From the NCBI GenBank assembly GCA_963720945.1, contig CAVRHH010000005.1, positions 124,001-188,000 of the forward strand: a DNA stretch of 64,000 bases. The letters are read 5' to 3'. This document shows positions 25,162 through 33,696 of the stretch, one piece after another (position 1 is the stretch's first letter; each line of letters begins with the position of its first letter). Position numbers and translations under genes: made by a program. The notes under the pieces were generated by a model that saw only the letters and a program-made list of their open reading frames with translations, ran no database searches and was not told the origin of the DNA. Source of the stretch: Bog-532 sp963720945. Its GTDB lineage: Bacteria > Actinomycetota > Actinomycetes > Streptosporangiales > Streptosporangiaceae.

Positions 25162-26613
25162 TCAGGGCCGGGGAGCGCCCGGCAGGGTCAGCGTCATCTC
25201 CGTGCCCTGGCCGGGCTGGCTGCTGGCGGTCAGCCGGCCGCCGTGCGCCCGGGCCAGCTCGGCGGCGATCGCCAGGCCGATTCCGCTGCCGGAGATCTGC
25301 GCCGCCTGCCGGCCGCGCCAGAACCGGTCGAAGATATGCGGCAGATCCTCGGCGGGGATGCCGGCGCCGGTGTCGGTGACCGTTAGCACGGCGTCCGGGC
25401 CGGCCTGCCGGGTCGTGATGGTGACCTGGCCCCCGGCCGGGGTGAACTTCAGCGCGTTGCTGAGCAGGTTGGTGATGACCTGGTACAGCCAGTGCGGGTC
25501 GGCGAGCACCGGCGCCCCGGACAGCTGCCGGATCAACGTGATGCCGCCCACCTCCAATCGCCGGGCCAGGCTCTCGGCGGCGCTGGCCGCCAGATCGGCC
25601 AGGTCCGTGCGCCGCAGGGCCAGATGCAGGTTGGCGGCATCCGCCGCGGCCAGTGTCTGCAGGTCGCCGACCATGCGGGCCAGCCGGAGCACCTCGTCGC
25701 GCAGCGATCCCAGCTCGGCGGGCGTTGGCTCGGCCACCCCGTCCAGCAGCGCCTCGTGCCCGGCCTGCAGCACCGCGATCGGGGTGCGCAGCTCGTGCGC
25801 GACGTCGGCGACCAGATCCCGGCGCAGCTGCTCCTGCCGGTCCATCGTGCGGGCCATCTGATCGAAGGCGGCCGCCAGCTCATGCAGTTCGCCGGGGGCG
25901 CGGATCTCACCGGCGCGCGCGGAGCGGTCTCCGGCCGCCATCGCCCGGGTCACCGCGATCAGCCGGGTGACCGGGCGGGTGATCCGCCGGGCCACCGCAA
26001 GCCCGGTGAGCAGGGCCAGCAGGGCGGCGAGGCCGGCCGCGCCCGCGATGGCCCGCAGCAACGCGGTCTGCAGCACCCGGTCGGCGGCACCGAGACCGGA
26101 ACCGGTGGACCGGACCACGGTCACACCGATCCGCTGGCCGCCGGCCACCACCGGCGCGCTCGCCTGCGGCCCGTGGTTCGCGCCGAATCCCGCCGAGGAG
26201 GCAACGACGCGGCCGTCCTGGTCGCGGACCTGGACGTCCGCGCCGGTGCGGGCGGCGAAGTCCAGGACGGGGGAAAGATCGGCGGCGGCCCAGCTGTGGT
26301 TCCGTTCCCATACCGCCCCGGCGGCCACCGCCACCGCCTCGGTCAGCTCGGTGCGCTGGCGGCTGGCGAGGCTGGAGACGTCCGCGGCGCTGAACACCGC
26401 GGTCAGCGTGGCCAGCAGCGCGACCGCCGCCAGCGCGACGGCCAGGAACGCCAGGGCGAGCCGCAGGCCCAGCGTGTCGCCGCGCGCCGCAAGGTGGGGC
26501 GCACCGGCGGCACCGCGCGCGGCGGGGTCGCCTGGTGCGGCGGGGCCACCCGGCGCGGCGGCACCCGGCGCTGGCTCAGCCGCCGCAGACCCGATCATCG
26601 CGGGCTCAGTCAT
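25162..26613 (-). CDS. HAMP-domain sensor histidine kinase
   Basis: 483 residues from ATG at 26613. Two membrane helices flank a sensor domain (LGLRLALAFLAVALAAVALL near residue 50; AIAGAAGLAALLALLTGLAV near 190). A HAMP linker follows, then the H-box DVAHELRTPIAVLQAG, N-box NLLSNALKFTPAGG and G-boxes DTGAGIPAEDLPHIFDRFWR and GSGIGLAIAAELARAHGG. It phosphorylates the regulator encoded just upstream (8-base overlap). The signal is unknown. Confidence 0.92.
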   Translation of the reverse strand: MTEPAMIGSAAAEPAPGAAAPGGPAAPGDPAARGAAGAPHLAARGDTLGLRLALAFLAVALAAVALLATLTAVFSAADVSSLASRQRTELTEAVAVAAGAVWERNHSWAAADLSPVLDFAARTGADVQVRDQDGRVVASSAGFGANHGPQASAPVVAGGQRIGVTVVRSTGSGLGAADRVLQTALLRAIAGAAGLAALLALLTGLAVARRITRPVTRLIAVTRAMAAGDRSARAGEIRAPGELHELAAAFDQMARTMDRQEQLRRDLVADVAHELRTPIAVLQAGHEALLDGVAEPTPAELGSLRDEVLRLARMVGDLQTLAAADAANLHLALRRTDLADLAASAAESLARRLEVGGITLIRQLSGAPVLADPHWLYQVITNLLSNALKFTPAGGQVTITTRQAGPDAVLTVTDTGAGIPAEDLPHIFDRFWRGRQAAQISGSGIGLAIAAELARAHGGRLTASSQPGQGTEMTLTLPGAPRP

Positions 26614-27298
26614 CGCGGGACAGGCCCAGCCGGTAGCCGCCGCCCAGGACGGTCTGCACGATCTGGGGCTGGCCCGGATCGCTCTCAACCTTGCGGCGCA
26701 GGTTCTTCACGTGCGAGTCGACGGTGCGCTCGTACCCTTCGAACTCGTACCCGCGGACCCGGTTGATCAGCTCGAACCGCGAGTAGACCCGCCCCGGGAC
26801 GGTGGCCAGAGCCACCAGGACACCCCATTCGGTCGGGGTGAGGCTCACGGTCTCGCCGCGCACGGTCACCAGGCGCTGCGGCTCATCGATGGCCAGCACG
26901 CCGCCCCCGTACCGGGTGACGCCCTGCTCGGCGGCCGGGGCGCCGCGGCGCAGAATCGCCTGCACCCGCAGGACCAGCTCGCGGGGGCTGAACGGCTTGG
27001 TCACGTAGTCGTCGGCGCCCAGTTCCAGCCCGCGGATCCGGTCTTCCTGCGTGCTCTTGGCCGTCAGCATCAGGATCGGCGTGGCCGACGCGGCCCGCAG
27101 TTCGCGGGCCACCGCCTCGCCGGGCACGTCGGGCAGTCCGAGGTCAAGCACCACCAGGTCCGGTGCCGCCTCGGCGGCCATGGTGATCGCCTCAGCGCCG
27201 GAACCGGTCGACAGCACGGTGAACCCGGCCCGCTCCAGGTAGGACCGGACGAAGTCCCGCAGCTTGCGCTCATCCTCCACGATCAGGACCGTCGCCAC
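26606..27298 (-). CDS. OmpR-family response regulator
   Basis: 230 residues from GTG at 27298, which has GGGGAG five bases upstream; an ATG at 27325 is possible. Receiver: VLIVEDERKLRDFVRSYL with the acidic pair, phospho-acceptor Asp in LVVLDLGLPDVPG, Thr in LMLTAKS and Lys in DDYVTKPFSPREL. Winged helix at the C-terminus: SLTPTEWGVLVALATVPGRV and RTVDSHVKNLRRKVE. It is first in the two-gene operon with the histidine kinase; targets unknown. Confidence 0.93.
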   Translation of the reverse strand: MATVLIVEDERKLRDFVRSYLERAGFTVLSTGSGAEAITMAAEAAPDLVVLDLGLPDVPGEAVARELRAASATPILMLTAKSTQEDRIRGLELGADDYVTKPFSPRELVLRVQAILRRGAPAAEQGVTRYGGGVLAIDEPQRLVTVRGETVSLTPTEWGVLVALATVPGRVYSRFELINRVRGYEFEGYERTVDSHVKNLRRKVESDPGQPQIVQTVLGGGYRLGLSRDD

Positions 27299-27505
27299 CG
27301 CTGCTCCCCTGCTTTCGCTGCCCATCGCGCCCGGCGTGCCCAGGCGTCTCCATGGTCGCCGCCGCGGGCCGGGGCCGCCAGTAAGCCACCCGCGCCGGGC
27401 CGGCCGGGACACGCATCTCCACACCGCCACCATGACACCTGCACCAGGCGGTCATGGCCGCCGGATGCACTGATGCTGACGGCACTGGCAGCGAGGACGG
27501 CGCAG

Positions 27506-27700
27506 ATGACCGAGATTGACCTGATCGCGGTGACACCGTGGCTCCTCTTCGGCGTCGTCCTGGCTGCCGTCTGCTTCCGGCTGGCCCGGTCCCGGCGTGC
27601 CGTCTCACGGCGGAACCCCCCAGGCCGCGAACCGGCCGTCCACCACAACCCACAGGAAACGTCATGCTCCGAGAAGAACACCGCCGCACGACGGCGATAG
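27506..27700 (+). CDS. Small single-pass membrane protein
   Basis: 64 residues: MTEIDLIAVTPWLLFGVVLA begins a hydrophobic helix (PWLLFGVVLAAVCFRLA), followed by a basic Arg-rich cytoplasmic-type tail. It overlaps the start of the TraR/DksA gene by 37 bases in another frame, and an in-frame ATG lies 33 bases upstream. The GAGGACG before the ATG is a modest Shine-Dalgarno. Plausible but unproven; no family recognised. Confidence 0.4.
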   Translation: MTEIDLIAVTPWLLFGVVLAAVCFRLARSRRAVSRRNPPGREPAVHHNPQETSCSEKNTAARRR

Positions 27701-28119
27701 CCCCGGCCCCGCGCGCGATACCCCCGGCCGTGCGCGCTCCGTACTGGCGGTCCCTGCTGGAAGCCCGCTGGCGGGCACGGCTGCAGGACGTCACCGAACT
27801 GTCGCTGGCGTACCACCGGGCGGCCGCGGCCGTCCCGGATGTCCCCGTCCCGGCGGGCCCGCACCCGGTCACACCCGGCCAGCGCGCGCTGACACGGCTG
27901 CTGCGCCGTACCGTCGCGGCCCGGCGCGAACTGGCCGACGTTGAAGAAGCGCTGGACCGGCTCACGGCGGGAACGTTCGGTTCCTGCGAGCAGTGCGGAT
28001 CGGTGATCCCGGCCCGCCTGCTCGCCGTCATCCCGGAAAGCCGGTACTGCCCGCGCTGCGCCGCCCCGGCCAGCCCGCAGCCGCGCCTCGCGGCCGAGTG
28101 GACTCCGGCGCCGCGGTGA
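27664..28119 (+). CDS. TraR/DksA-type zinc-finger protein
   Basis: 151 residues. Helices rich in Arg/Glu (LARWRARLQDVTELSLAYHR-like; RRTVAARRELADVEEALDRL) lead to the four-Cys zinc finger CEQCG and CPRC separated by 18 residues, with the diagnostic IPARLLAVIPESRYCPRC. DksA-type proteins enter the RNA polymerase secondary channel; many small actinobacterial forms bind polymerase by another surface. Its stop overlaps the TerC start (GTGA). Confidence 0.82.
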   Translation: MLREEHRRTTAIAPAPRAIPPAVRAPYWRSLLEARWRARLQDVTELSLAYHRAAAAVPDVPVPAGPHPVTPGQRALTRLLRRTVAARRELADVEEALDRLTAGTFGSCEQCGSVIPARLLAVIPESRYCPRCAAPASPQPRLAAEWTPAPR

Positions 28120-29058
28120 CCTGGGCCTGGATCATCACGCTGGCGGTGATCGGCGCGCTCATCGCCGTGGACCTGCTCCTCTCCCGGCGGGTGGGCGGCG
28201 GGGGCTTGCGGGCCGCCGCGATACTGAGCGGCCTGTGGGTTGCCGCGGGGCTCGCCTTCGGCGCGGCTGCGTGGCTGTGGCGGGGGCAGGATGCCGCCGG
28301 CGAGTACGTGGCCGGCTACCTGCTGGAGAAGGCGCTGAGCATTGACAACATCTTCGTCTTCGTCCTGCTCTTCAGCTCACTCGCGGTCCCGCCCGCGCTG
28401 CAGCGCCGGGTGCTCTACCTCGGGGTGGTGGGCGCGCTCGTCCTGCGCGCCGGTTTCATCACGGCCGGCGGTGCGCTGATCGAGCACTTCAGCTGGATCT
28501 TCTACGTGTTCGGGGCGATGGTCCTGCTGGCCGGGGTGCGCATGCTGCGGGCCGGTGACTCCGCCGCGCCGGGGACCGGCGTAATCGTGCGCGGCCTTCG
28601 CCGGCTGCTGCCGGTCAGCGACGGGTACGACGGCCGCCGTTTCCTCACGCGATCCGCCGCGGCTCATGGCCACGCCGCTGCTGCTGGCGCTGATCGCCAT
28701 CGAGGCGACCAACGTGGTCTTCGCGCTGGACTCCATCCCGGCGGTCTTCGGCGTGACCCGGGACCTGTTCGTGGTGTTCACCTCCAACGCCTTCGCGGTG
28801 CTCGGCCTGCGCGCGCTCTACTTCCTGCTGGCCGGCTCGATGGAGCGGTTTCCGTATCTGCGGCAGGGGCTCGCCATGCTGCTGGTGTTCATCGGCGTGA
28901 AGATGCTCGTCCCGCCGTTCGTCCGCCTGCCGGTCGCGCTGAGCCTCGCCGTGATCGTCGCCGTGGTGGGCGGCGCCATAGCCGCCAGCCTGTGGCACGA
29001 TCGTGGCCGGGCGCGGCGGCGACCGCCGCCCGTGCCGAACGAGCCGGTGCGCGAGTGA
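28116..29058 (+). pseudogene. TerC-family membrane protein, interrupted by a one-base frameshift
   Basis: The gene starts at GTG 28116 (overlapping the TraR/DksA stop). The first 180 residues show TerC membrane helices and LEKALSIDNIFVFVLLFSSL, then DGYDGRRFLTR. Near 28650 the frame jumps by one base; the continuation MATPLLLALIAIEATNVVFA and DSIPAVFGVTRDLFVVFTSN is the second half of TerC. The total length (943 bp) equals a full TerC plus one base. TerC proteins handle metal export and membrane-protein metalation. This may be a genuine mutation or a sequencing error. Confidence 0.85.
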
Positions 29059-29717
29059 GCACCCTGACGAGCCTGCATACGGGCTCCGCGATCTCGTATG
29101 CCCTCGCGTTCGCCCTCCCGGCACTGGATGCGATCCTCCCGCTCGTGCCCAGTGAGACGGTGATCATCGCCCTCGGCGTCGCGACCGCGGGAAGTACCGA
29201 TCCGCGCATCGGGCTGCTGGTGGCCTGCGCCGCGGCCGGTGCCTTCGCCGGGGACAATCTGTGCTACCTGCTCGGCCGCCGCTTCGGGCCGCAGGCGGAA
29301 CGCCGGTTTTTCGCGGGCGCCAAGGGTGAACGCCGGCGAGCCTGGGCGGAGCGCTCGCTGGCGAGATTCGGGATGCAGCTCATCGTCGTCTGCCGTTTCA
29401 TCCCCGGCGGCCGGACGGCCGTCACCTTGATCTGCGGGCTGACCGGCTACCCGCGGCAGCGGTTCATCATCGCCACCGCGGTGGCCGCGATCATCTGGGC
29501 CCTGTACTCGTTCTTCATCGGCCGCCTCGGCGGTGCCGCCTTCGAGGGCAGGCCGTGGGCCGGATTCCTGGTCTCGGCCGGCGCCACGCTCGTCCTCAGC
29601 GGCCTGATCGAGGGAACCCGGCGAATCATGCGGTACTACCGCCGGCCAGGCAGCTCATCACGGCGTGACCCCCGACAGGTTGAGGCCGATCACCCCGGCG
29701 AGAATCAGCCCGATTGA
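29055..29717 (+). CDS. DedA-family membrane protein
   Basis: 220 residues from GTG at 29055, overlapping the TerC stop. The family motif GDNLCYLLGRRFGPQAERRF and the RFIPGGRTAVTLICGLTGYP segment are present, with hydrophobic helices LLVACAAAGAFAG and ATAVAAIIWALYSFFIG. DedA proteins are now viewed as phospholipid (undecaprenyl/PE) translocases or flippase-like. Its last 60 bases run through the 3' end of the convergent SMR gene on the opposite strand, so one or the other end is compact. Confidence 0.88.
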   Translation: MSTLTSLHTGSAISYALAFALPALDAILPLVPSETVIIALGVATAGSTDPRIGLLVACAAAGAFAGDNLCYLLGRRFGPQAERRFFAGAKGERRRAWAERSLARFGMQLIVVCRFIPGGRTAVTLICGLTGYPRQRFIIATAVAAIIWALYSFFIGRLGGAAFEGRPWAGFLVSAGATLVLSGLIEGTRRIMRYYRRPGSSSRRDPRQVEADHPGENQPD

Positions 29718-29981
29718 CACCAGCTTCAGCGTGGAAACCGCATCCCCGAGGAACGCCATACCGACCACTGCCGCCCCCGCTGCGCCGATTCCCGTCCACA
29801 CCGCGTAGGCCGCCCCCACCTCGAGCTTCCGCAGCGCAACCGTCAGCAGAGCGAAACTGGTCAGCGCGCAGGCGGCGAAACCGACGGTCGGCCACAGCCG
29901 GGTCATCCCGTGACTCAGCTTCAGGGCCACGGCGAATCCGGTCTCGAATATGCCCGCGACGATAATGACCAGCCACGCCAT
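29658..29981 (-). CDS. Small multidrug resistance (SMR) protein, SugE/Gdx-like
   Basis: 107 residues from ATG at 29981 with GGAGG seven bases upstream. Four membrane helices; the conserved membrane Glu of the SMR pore lies in FETGFAVALKLSHG, and the signature VGAAYAVWTGIGAAGAAVVG is closest to SugE/Gdx guanidinium exporters. It works as a dual-topology dimer. No guanidine riboswitch is recognisable upstream; instead there are two abutting 17-bp direct repeats. It is convergent with DedA. Confidence 0.85.
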   Translation of the reverse strand: MAWLVIIVAGIFETGFAVALKLSHGMTRLWPTVGFAACALTSFALLTVALRKLEVGAAYAVWTGIGAAGAAVVGMAFLGDAVSTLKLVSIGLILAGVIGLNLSGVTP

Positions 29982-30413
29982 CACGCCACCTCCTGGTCGC
30001 AGCCTGCAGGGCTATGCCCTCTTCGTAACGCGGCCCTCTTCGTAACGCGCGGGCGAGGAACCCCCGTGTGCCGGTGATGGAGTGCCGATGGAGAAGCCAG
30101 CCCCGCATCCAGCTGGAGGCGCGCACCCAGCCGGAGGCCCGCACCGAGCGCGTTTGGTATACGTTTAAGAGGCTGTGGTTCCGCGTGCTTGCTAATGCTG
30201 TTTCTCCGCAGAATTACCCACTGGGGCATTTGGCTCGTATACCGGACGGCAGGGCATCGGCAGCGGGCTTGAGCCGCCTGACCGGCACAAGAGCCGCCAC
30301 CTCCAGGGAAACACACCGATGGCTTTCCGCGCCTTTATCCGTTATTTTGGCTCCTTTGCTGGCAATCCGGGGAGCACAGGCGTGCCCTAACGGTACGGAA
30401 GGTGATGCACAGC
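29982..30413. other. Intergenic region between the SMR and NB-ARC/TPR genes
   Basis: About 430 bp without a supported gene. It contains the two 17-bp repeats before the SMR gene, three degenerate 18-bp repeats of the type CGCACCCAGCCGGAGGC at 30100-30145, and an inverted repeat GGTATACG (30156-30163) / CGTATACC (30236-30243). The stretch 30150-30370 is clearly AT-richer than the flanks. Confidence 0.5.
30016..30049. repeat. Two abutting 17-bp direct repeats upstream of the SMR gene
   Basis: GCCCTCTTCGTAACGCG occurs twice head to tail with no spacer, 35 bp upstream of the SMR start. Each copy carries ACGA on the minus strand, but flanking bases do not pair, so this is not a mini-ykkC guanidine riboswitch. 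It may be an operator pair or a small slippage duplication. Confidence 0.85.
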
Positions 30414-32596
30414 ATGACCGCCTCGGACAGTCCGGCCGCTGAGCGGGCGGATGCGCGGCGCGCCGTGATTCACTGGCCGGTCCGGGTGGGTGCGCTGCCC
30501 GCCCGGGCCGATGAGTTCAGCCCGCGGCCCGAGTCCGCGCCGGGCCTGGGCACCGCCCTGGTGCCCGGGGCGACGGTCGCGCTGGTATCCGGCCGGGCCG
30601 AGGGCCGGCCCGCCCGGACTGGATGCGGCTGACCGGCAAGACACAGCTCGCGGCCGCTGCCGCCGAGTCGCTCTGGCAATCCCGGAACATCCAACTGCTG
30701 GTGTGGGCGGTCGCCACGAGCCGGACGTCAGTGCTGGCGGCCTACAGCGAGGCGGCTGCGGCCATATCAGAAACCGCTCCCGTCGGCAGCGCCGAGTCAG
30801 TGGCGGCCCGCTTTGTCGGCTGGCTGAACGAGACGGGCAGGCCGTGGCTCGTGGTCCTTGACGATCTGTCCGGCTCGGCGGATCTGCGCGGGCTGTGGCC
30901 GGCCGGATCAGCCGGGCGCGTCCTGATCACGACGGCTGATTCAGCGGCCATGCCCGCCGGGGCACAGGCCCTGCCCGTCGGGCTGTTCAGCCACCGTGAG
31001 GCGCTGAACTACCTCATGGGCCGGCTCAGTGCCGACCCGGACCGGCGCCTGGGCGCGATCGATCTGGTCAAGGATCTGGGCTGCGAGCCGATGGCGCTGG
31101 CGCAGGCCTGCTCGGTGATCACCAGTTCCGCGTGGACGTGCCGTGATTACCTGGAGGCGTTCGCCCGCAGGCGGGAGCAGATGACGGAAGGAACCGCCCA
31201 GATGCCGGCCGCCGCCGTCACCTGGACGTTCTGCTTCGAGCAGGCAGACTGGCTGTCGCCGGACGTGCCCGCGCAGTCGCTGCTGGCCCTGATTGCCCTC
31301 TTCGACGGCCACGGCATTCCCGCCATGGTCCTGTCGACCCCCGCCGCCTGTGACTACCTGACCGGCCAGGGCCCCGGCGGCCGTCCCGACCGGCAGAGCG
31401 CCGGCCGGGCCGTGCTGGTGCTGGAGCGCGCGGGCCTGCTCACCATCGACCGGACGACGGCGCCCCCGATGGTCCGGATCAGCCCGGTGCTGCAGTCGGC
31501 GCTGCGGACCATGATGCCGGAGGCGATGCTGGAGCATGCCGCACGAGCGGCCGCGGACGCGCTGACCGAAGCCTGGCCGCGGGATGAGCCGCCCGGATGG
31601 CTCGCCGATAGCCTGCGCTCGTGCACGGCGAGCCTGTCGCAAGCCGCCGGGGATCTGCTGTGGGCGGGCGGCTGCCATCCGGTGCTCCAGCGGGCCGGGC
31701 AGAGCCTGGACGACGCACACCTGACCGGCCCGGCCGCCGATTACTGGCGCGATCTCGCCTCGGTCAGTGAACGGCTGCTCGGGGCGGACCATCCGCACAC
31801 GCTGGCCGCGGTCCAGCGGCTGATCAGCGCCTACCTGGCGGCGGGCCGGACCACCAACGCCGTCCGGTGGGTGCAGTGGGTGGTGGAGCGCCGCGCCCGC
31901 AGCCTGGGCTCCGATCACCGCGAGGTCCTGGTGGCCAGGCGCGATCTCGGTCACGCGCTGGTGGCCGCGGGACAGCTCCGGGACGCGGTCGGCGTCCTGG
32001 ACCAGGTTGCTGGTGACTACGAACGGCTGTACGGCCCGGACCATATCGACACGCTGGGGGCACGCGATGAGCTCGCGGCGGCCTACCTGGCCGCTGGCCG
32101 GCCCGCGGACGCGGCCGGGCTGTACCGGCGCACGCTCGCCGGCCGGGAGCGCGTCCAGGGACCCCGTGATGCGGAGACCCTGACGACGCGCCAGGGTCTC
32201 GCCGACGCATCGCTGGCCGCCGGCCAGACGAAGGACGCGATCTCGGCCTTCAAGAAGGTACTGTCCGGCCGCGAGCGCACCCTCGGGCCCGATCATCTCG
32301 ACACGATCAGGACGCACGCCAAGCTTGGCTCGAGCTACCACACGGCGGGCAAGATGGCGGCCGCGGTGCACTCCTACGAGCAGGCCCGTTCCGGCTATGA
32401 GCAGGTGCTGGGCGCCGACCACCCGGATACCCTCGATATCCGCGTCCGCCTCGGTCTCGCCTACTACCAAGTGGGACGGCTCGGTGACGCGAGGGCGCTG
32501 CTCCGCGACACCGCAGACCGCTGCGCGCGGGCCTTGCCGCCGGGAGATCCGCTGACCAGCCACGCTCAGGCCAGCCTGGCCGATATGGGCGAGTAG
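30414..32596 (+). pseudogene. NB-ARC/TPR (STAND-type) protein with a frameshift at the P-loop
   Basis: The first part (30414 onward, MTASDSPAAERADARRA) runs to RAEGRPARTG, then the frame is lost. The next frame continues RLTGKTQLAAAAAESLWQS. Adding one base before the TGCGG at 30623 joins them as TGxRLTGKTQ, a Walker A motif (GxxxxGKT). The rest has Walker B WLVVLDDL, a sensor GRVLITTADS, GLPLAL-like CEPMALAQA, a winged-helix part and C-terminal TPRs (GADHPHTLAAVQRLISAYLA, LGPDHLDTIRTHAKLGSSYH). As sequenced, the ATPase would be split. Domain layout resembles STAND NTPases used for signalling or defence. Confidence 0.75.
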
Positions 32597-32673
32597 GAAG
32601 CCCCCGGTTCATACCAGGACGACGGCCTGGCGGCCGGCCGGTCCCGGAGCACAGCAGCACTCGGAGGAAGCGG

Positions 32674-33681
32674 ATGCCAACCGTCACAGCAGATGACATC
32701 GCTGGTGTCACCGCCGCCGTCGCACGGCGCTGGCAGGCGATCGACCCCCTGCTGCCGGCCCCCGGCGCCCCGGCCGGCGGCTGCGGCGCGGAGCTCACCG
32801 TCACTGACCGGGACGGCCAGCTGGCCGCGATCGGCACCTGCGAGCACTGGCGGGATGCCCCCGGGTCACTTGAGCTGACCTGGGGAGCAGCGAGCCGGTT
32901 CCGGCTCACCGTGCAGACCGCGGGCCCGGACATAGCCGGAGCGCTGGACCAGCTGCTGGCCCGGTGGCACACGCATCTGGCTGCCGTGCCCGAGGCCGCC
33001 GCCGACGACACGGCCGCCGTGGTCACCTGGCCCAGCCGGGACGTCGGCGGCCCGCTGCCGCTGCTGCGGCACGGACTGGCACCGCGTGCGGTGATCGCGG
33101 CGCGGCCCGCCGGACGCCGGGCTGCCGCACAGAACGGGACACAGCCGCGGGGACCGGTGGACGGGGGGGCGTTCCCCGCTCCCCGGCGCGGCGTCCAGAT
33201 GAGGCGCGCCAGGCCCGCTGACATCGACGCGGTGGTCCGCCTGGGCATGGAGACGGTCCGTTTCGACGCGCATTTCGGCACCGTGATCGAACGGCCGTGG
33301 TCGGCGGAAGCCCTGCGGCGTGAGGCCGAGCCGCTGCTGGCCGACCCCGGCGCCTGGACGTGGCTCGCCGAACACGACGGCGAGCCGGCCGGCCTGCTCT
33401 ACGCCGAGCCGCCAGCGGCCGCGGGCTGGATCGCGCCGATGACGGGACCGGCGCCCGTCGCCTACCTGGAACTGATGTACGTACCGCCCGGCAAGCGCGG
33501 TCAGGGCACGGCCCCCGCGCTGGTCGAGCACCTGCACCGCGAGGCGGACACGGCCGGGGTGGCGGTCACCCTGCTGCACTACGAGCAGGTCAATCCGCTG
33601 TCCGGGCCGTTCTGGAGCCGGCAGGGGTACCGTCCGCTGTGGACCTCATGGGAGGCCCGGCCGGCCCGTACGCTGCGCTGA
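32674..33681 (+). CDS. GNAT N-acetyltransferase with extra N-terminal domain
   Basis: 335 residues. The C-terminal half is GNAT: RARPADIDAVVRLGMETVRF, LELMYVPPGKRGQGTAPALV (acetyl-CoA P-loop) and the closing strand PFWSRQGYRPLWTSWE. The N-terminal 165 residues are unassigned (LTVTDRDGQLAAIGTCEHWR; ELTWGAASRFRLTVQTAGPD) and may be a second degenerate acyltransferase or binding domain. It begins 77 bp after the NB-ARC/TPR gene on the same strand. The substrate is unknown. Confidence 0.8.
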   Translation: MPTVTADDIAGVTAAVARRWQAIDPLLPAPGAPAGGCGAELTVTDRDGQLAAIGTCEHWRDAPGSLELTWGAASRFRLTVQTAGPDIAGALDQLLARWHTHLAAVPEAAADDTAAVVTWPSRDVGGPLPLLRHGLAPRAVIAARPAGRRAAAQNGTQPRGPVDGGAFPAPRRGVQMRRARPADIDAVVRLGMETVRFDAHFGTVIERPWSAEALRREAEPLLADPGAWTWLAEHDGEPAGLLYAEPPAAAGWIAPMTGPAPVAYLELMYVPPGKRGQGTAPALVEHLHREADTAGVAVTLLHYEQVNPLSGPFWSRQGYRPLWTSWEARPARTLR

Positions 33682-33696
33682 CAGCGGCCGCCCGTC

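Noticed and set aside
30016..30049. Mini-ykkC (guanidine-II) riboswitch before the SMR gene
   Set aside because: ACGA is present in each repeat, but the flanking bases cannot pair to form the two required hairpins.
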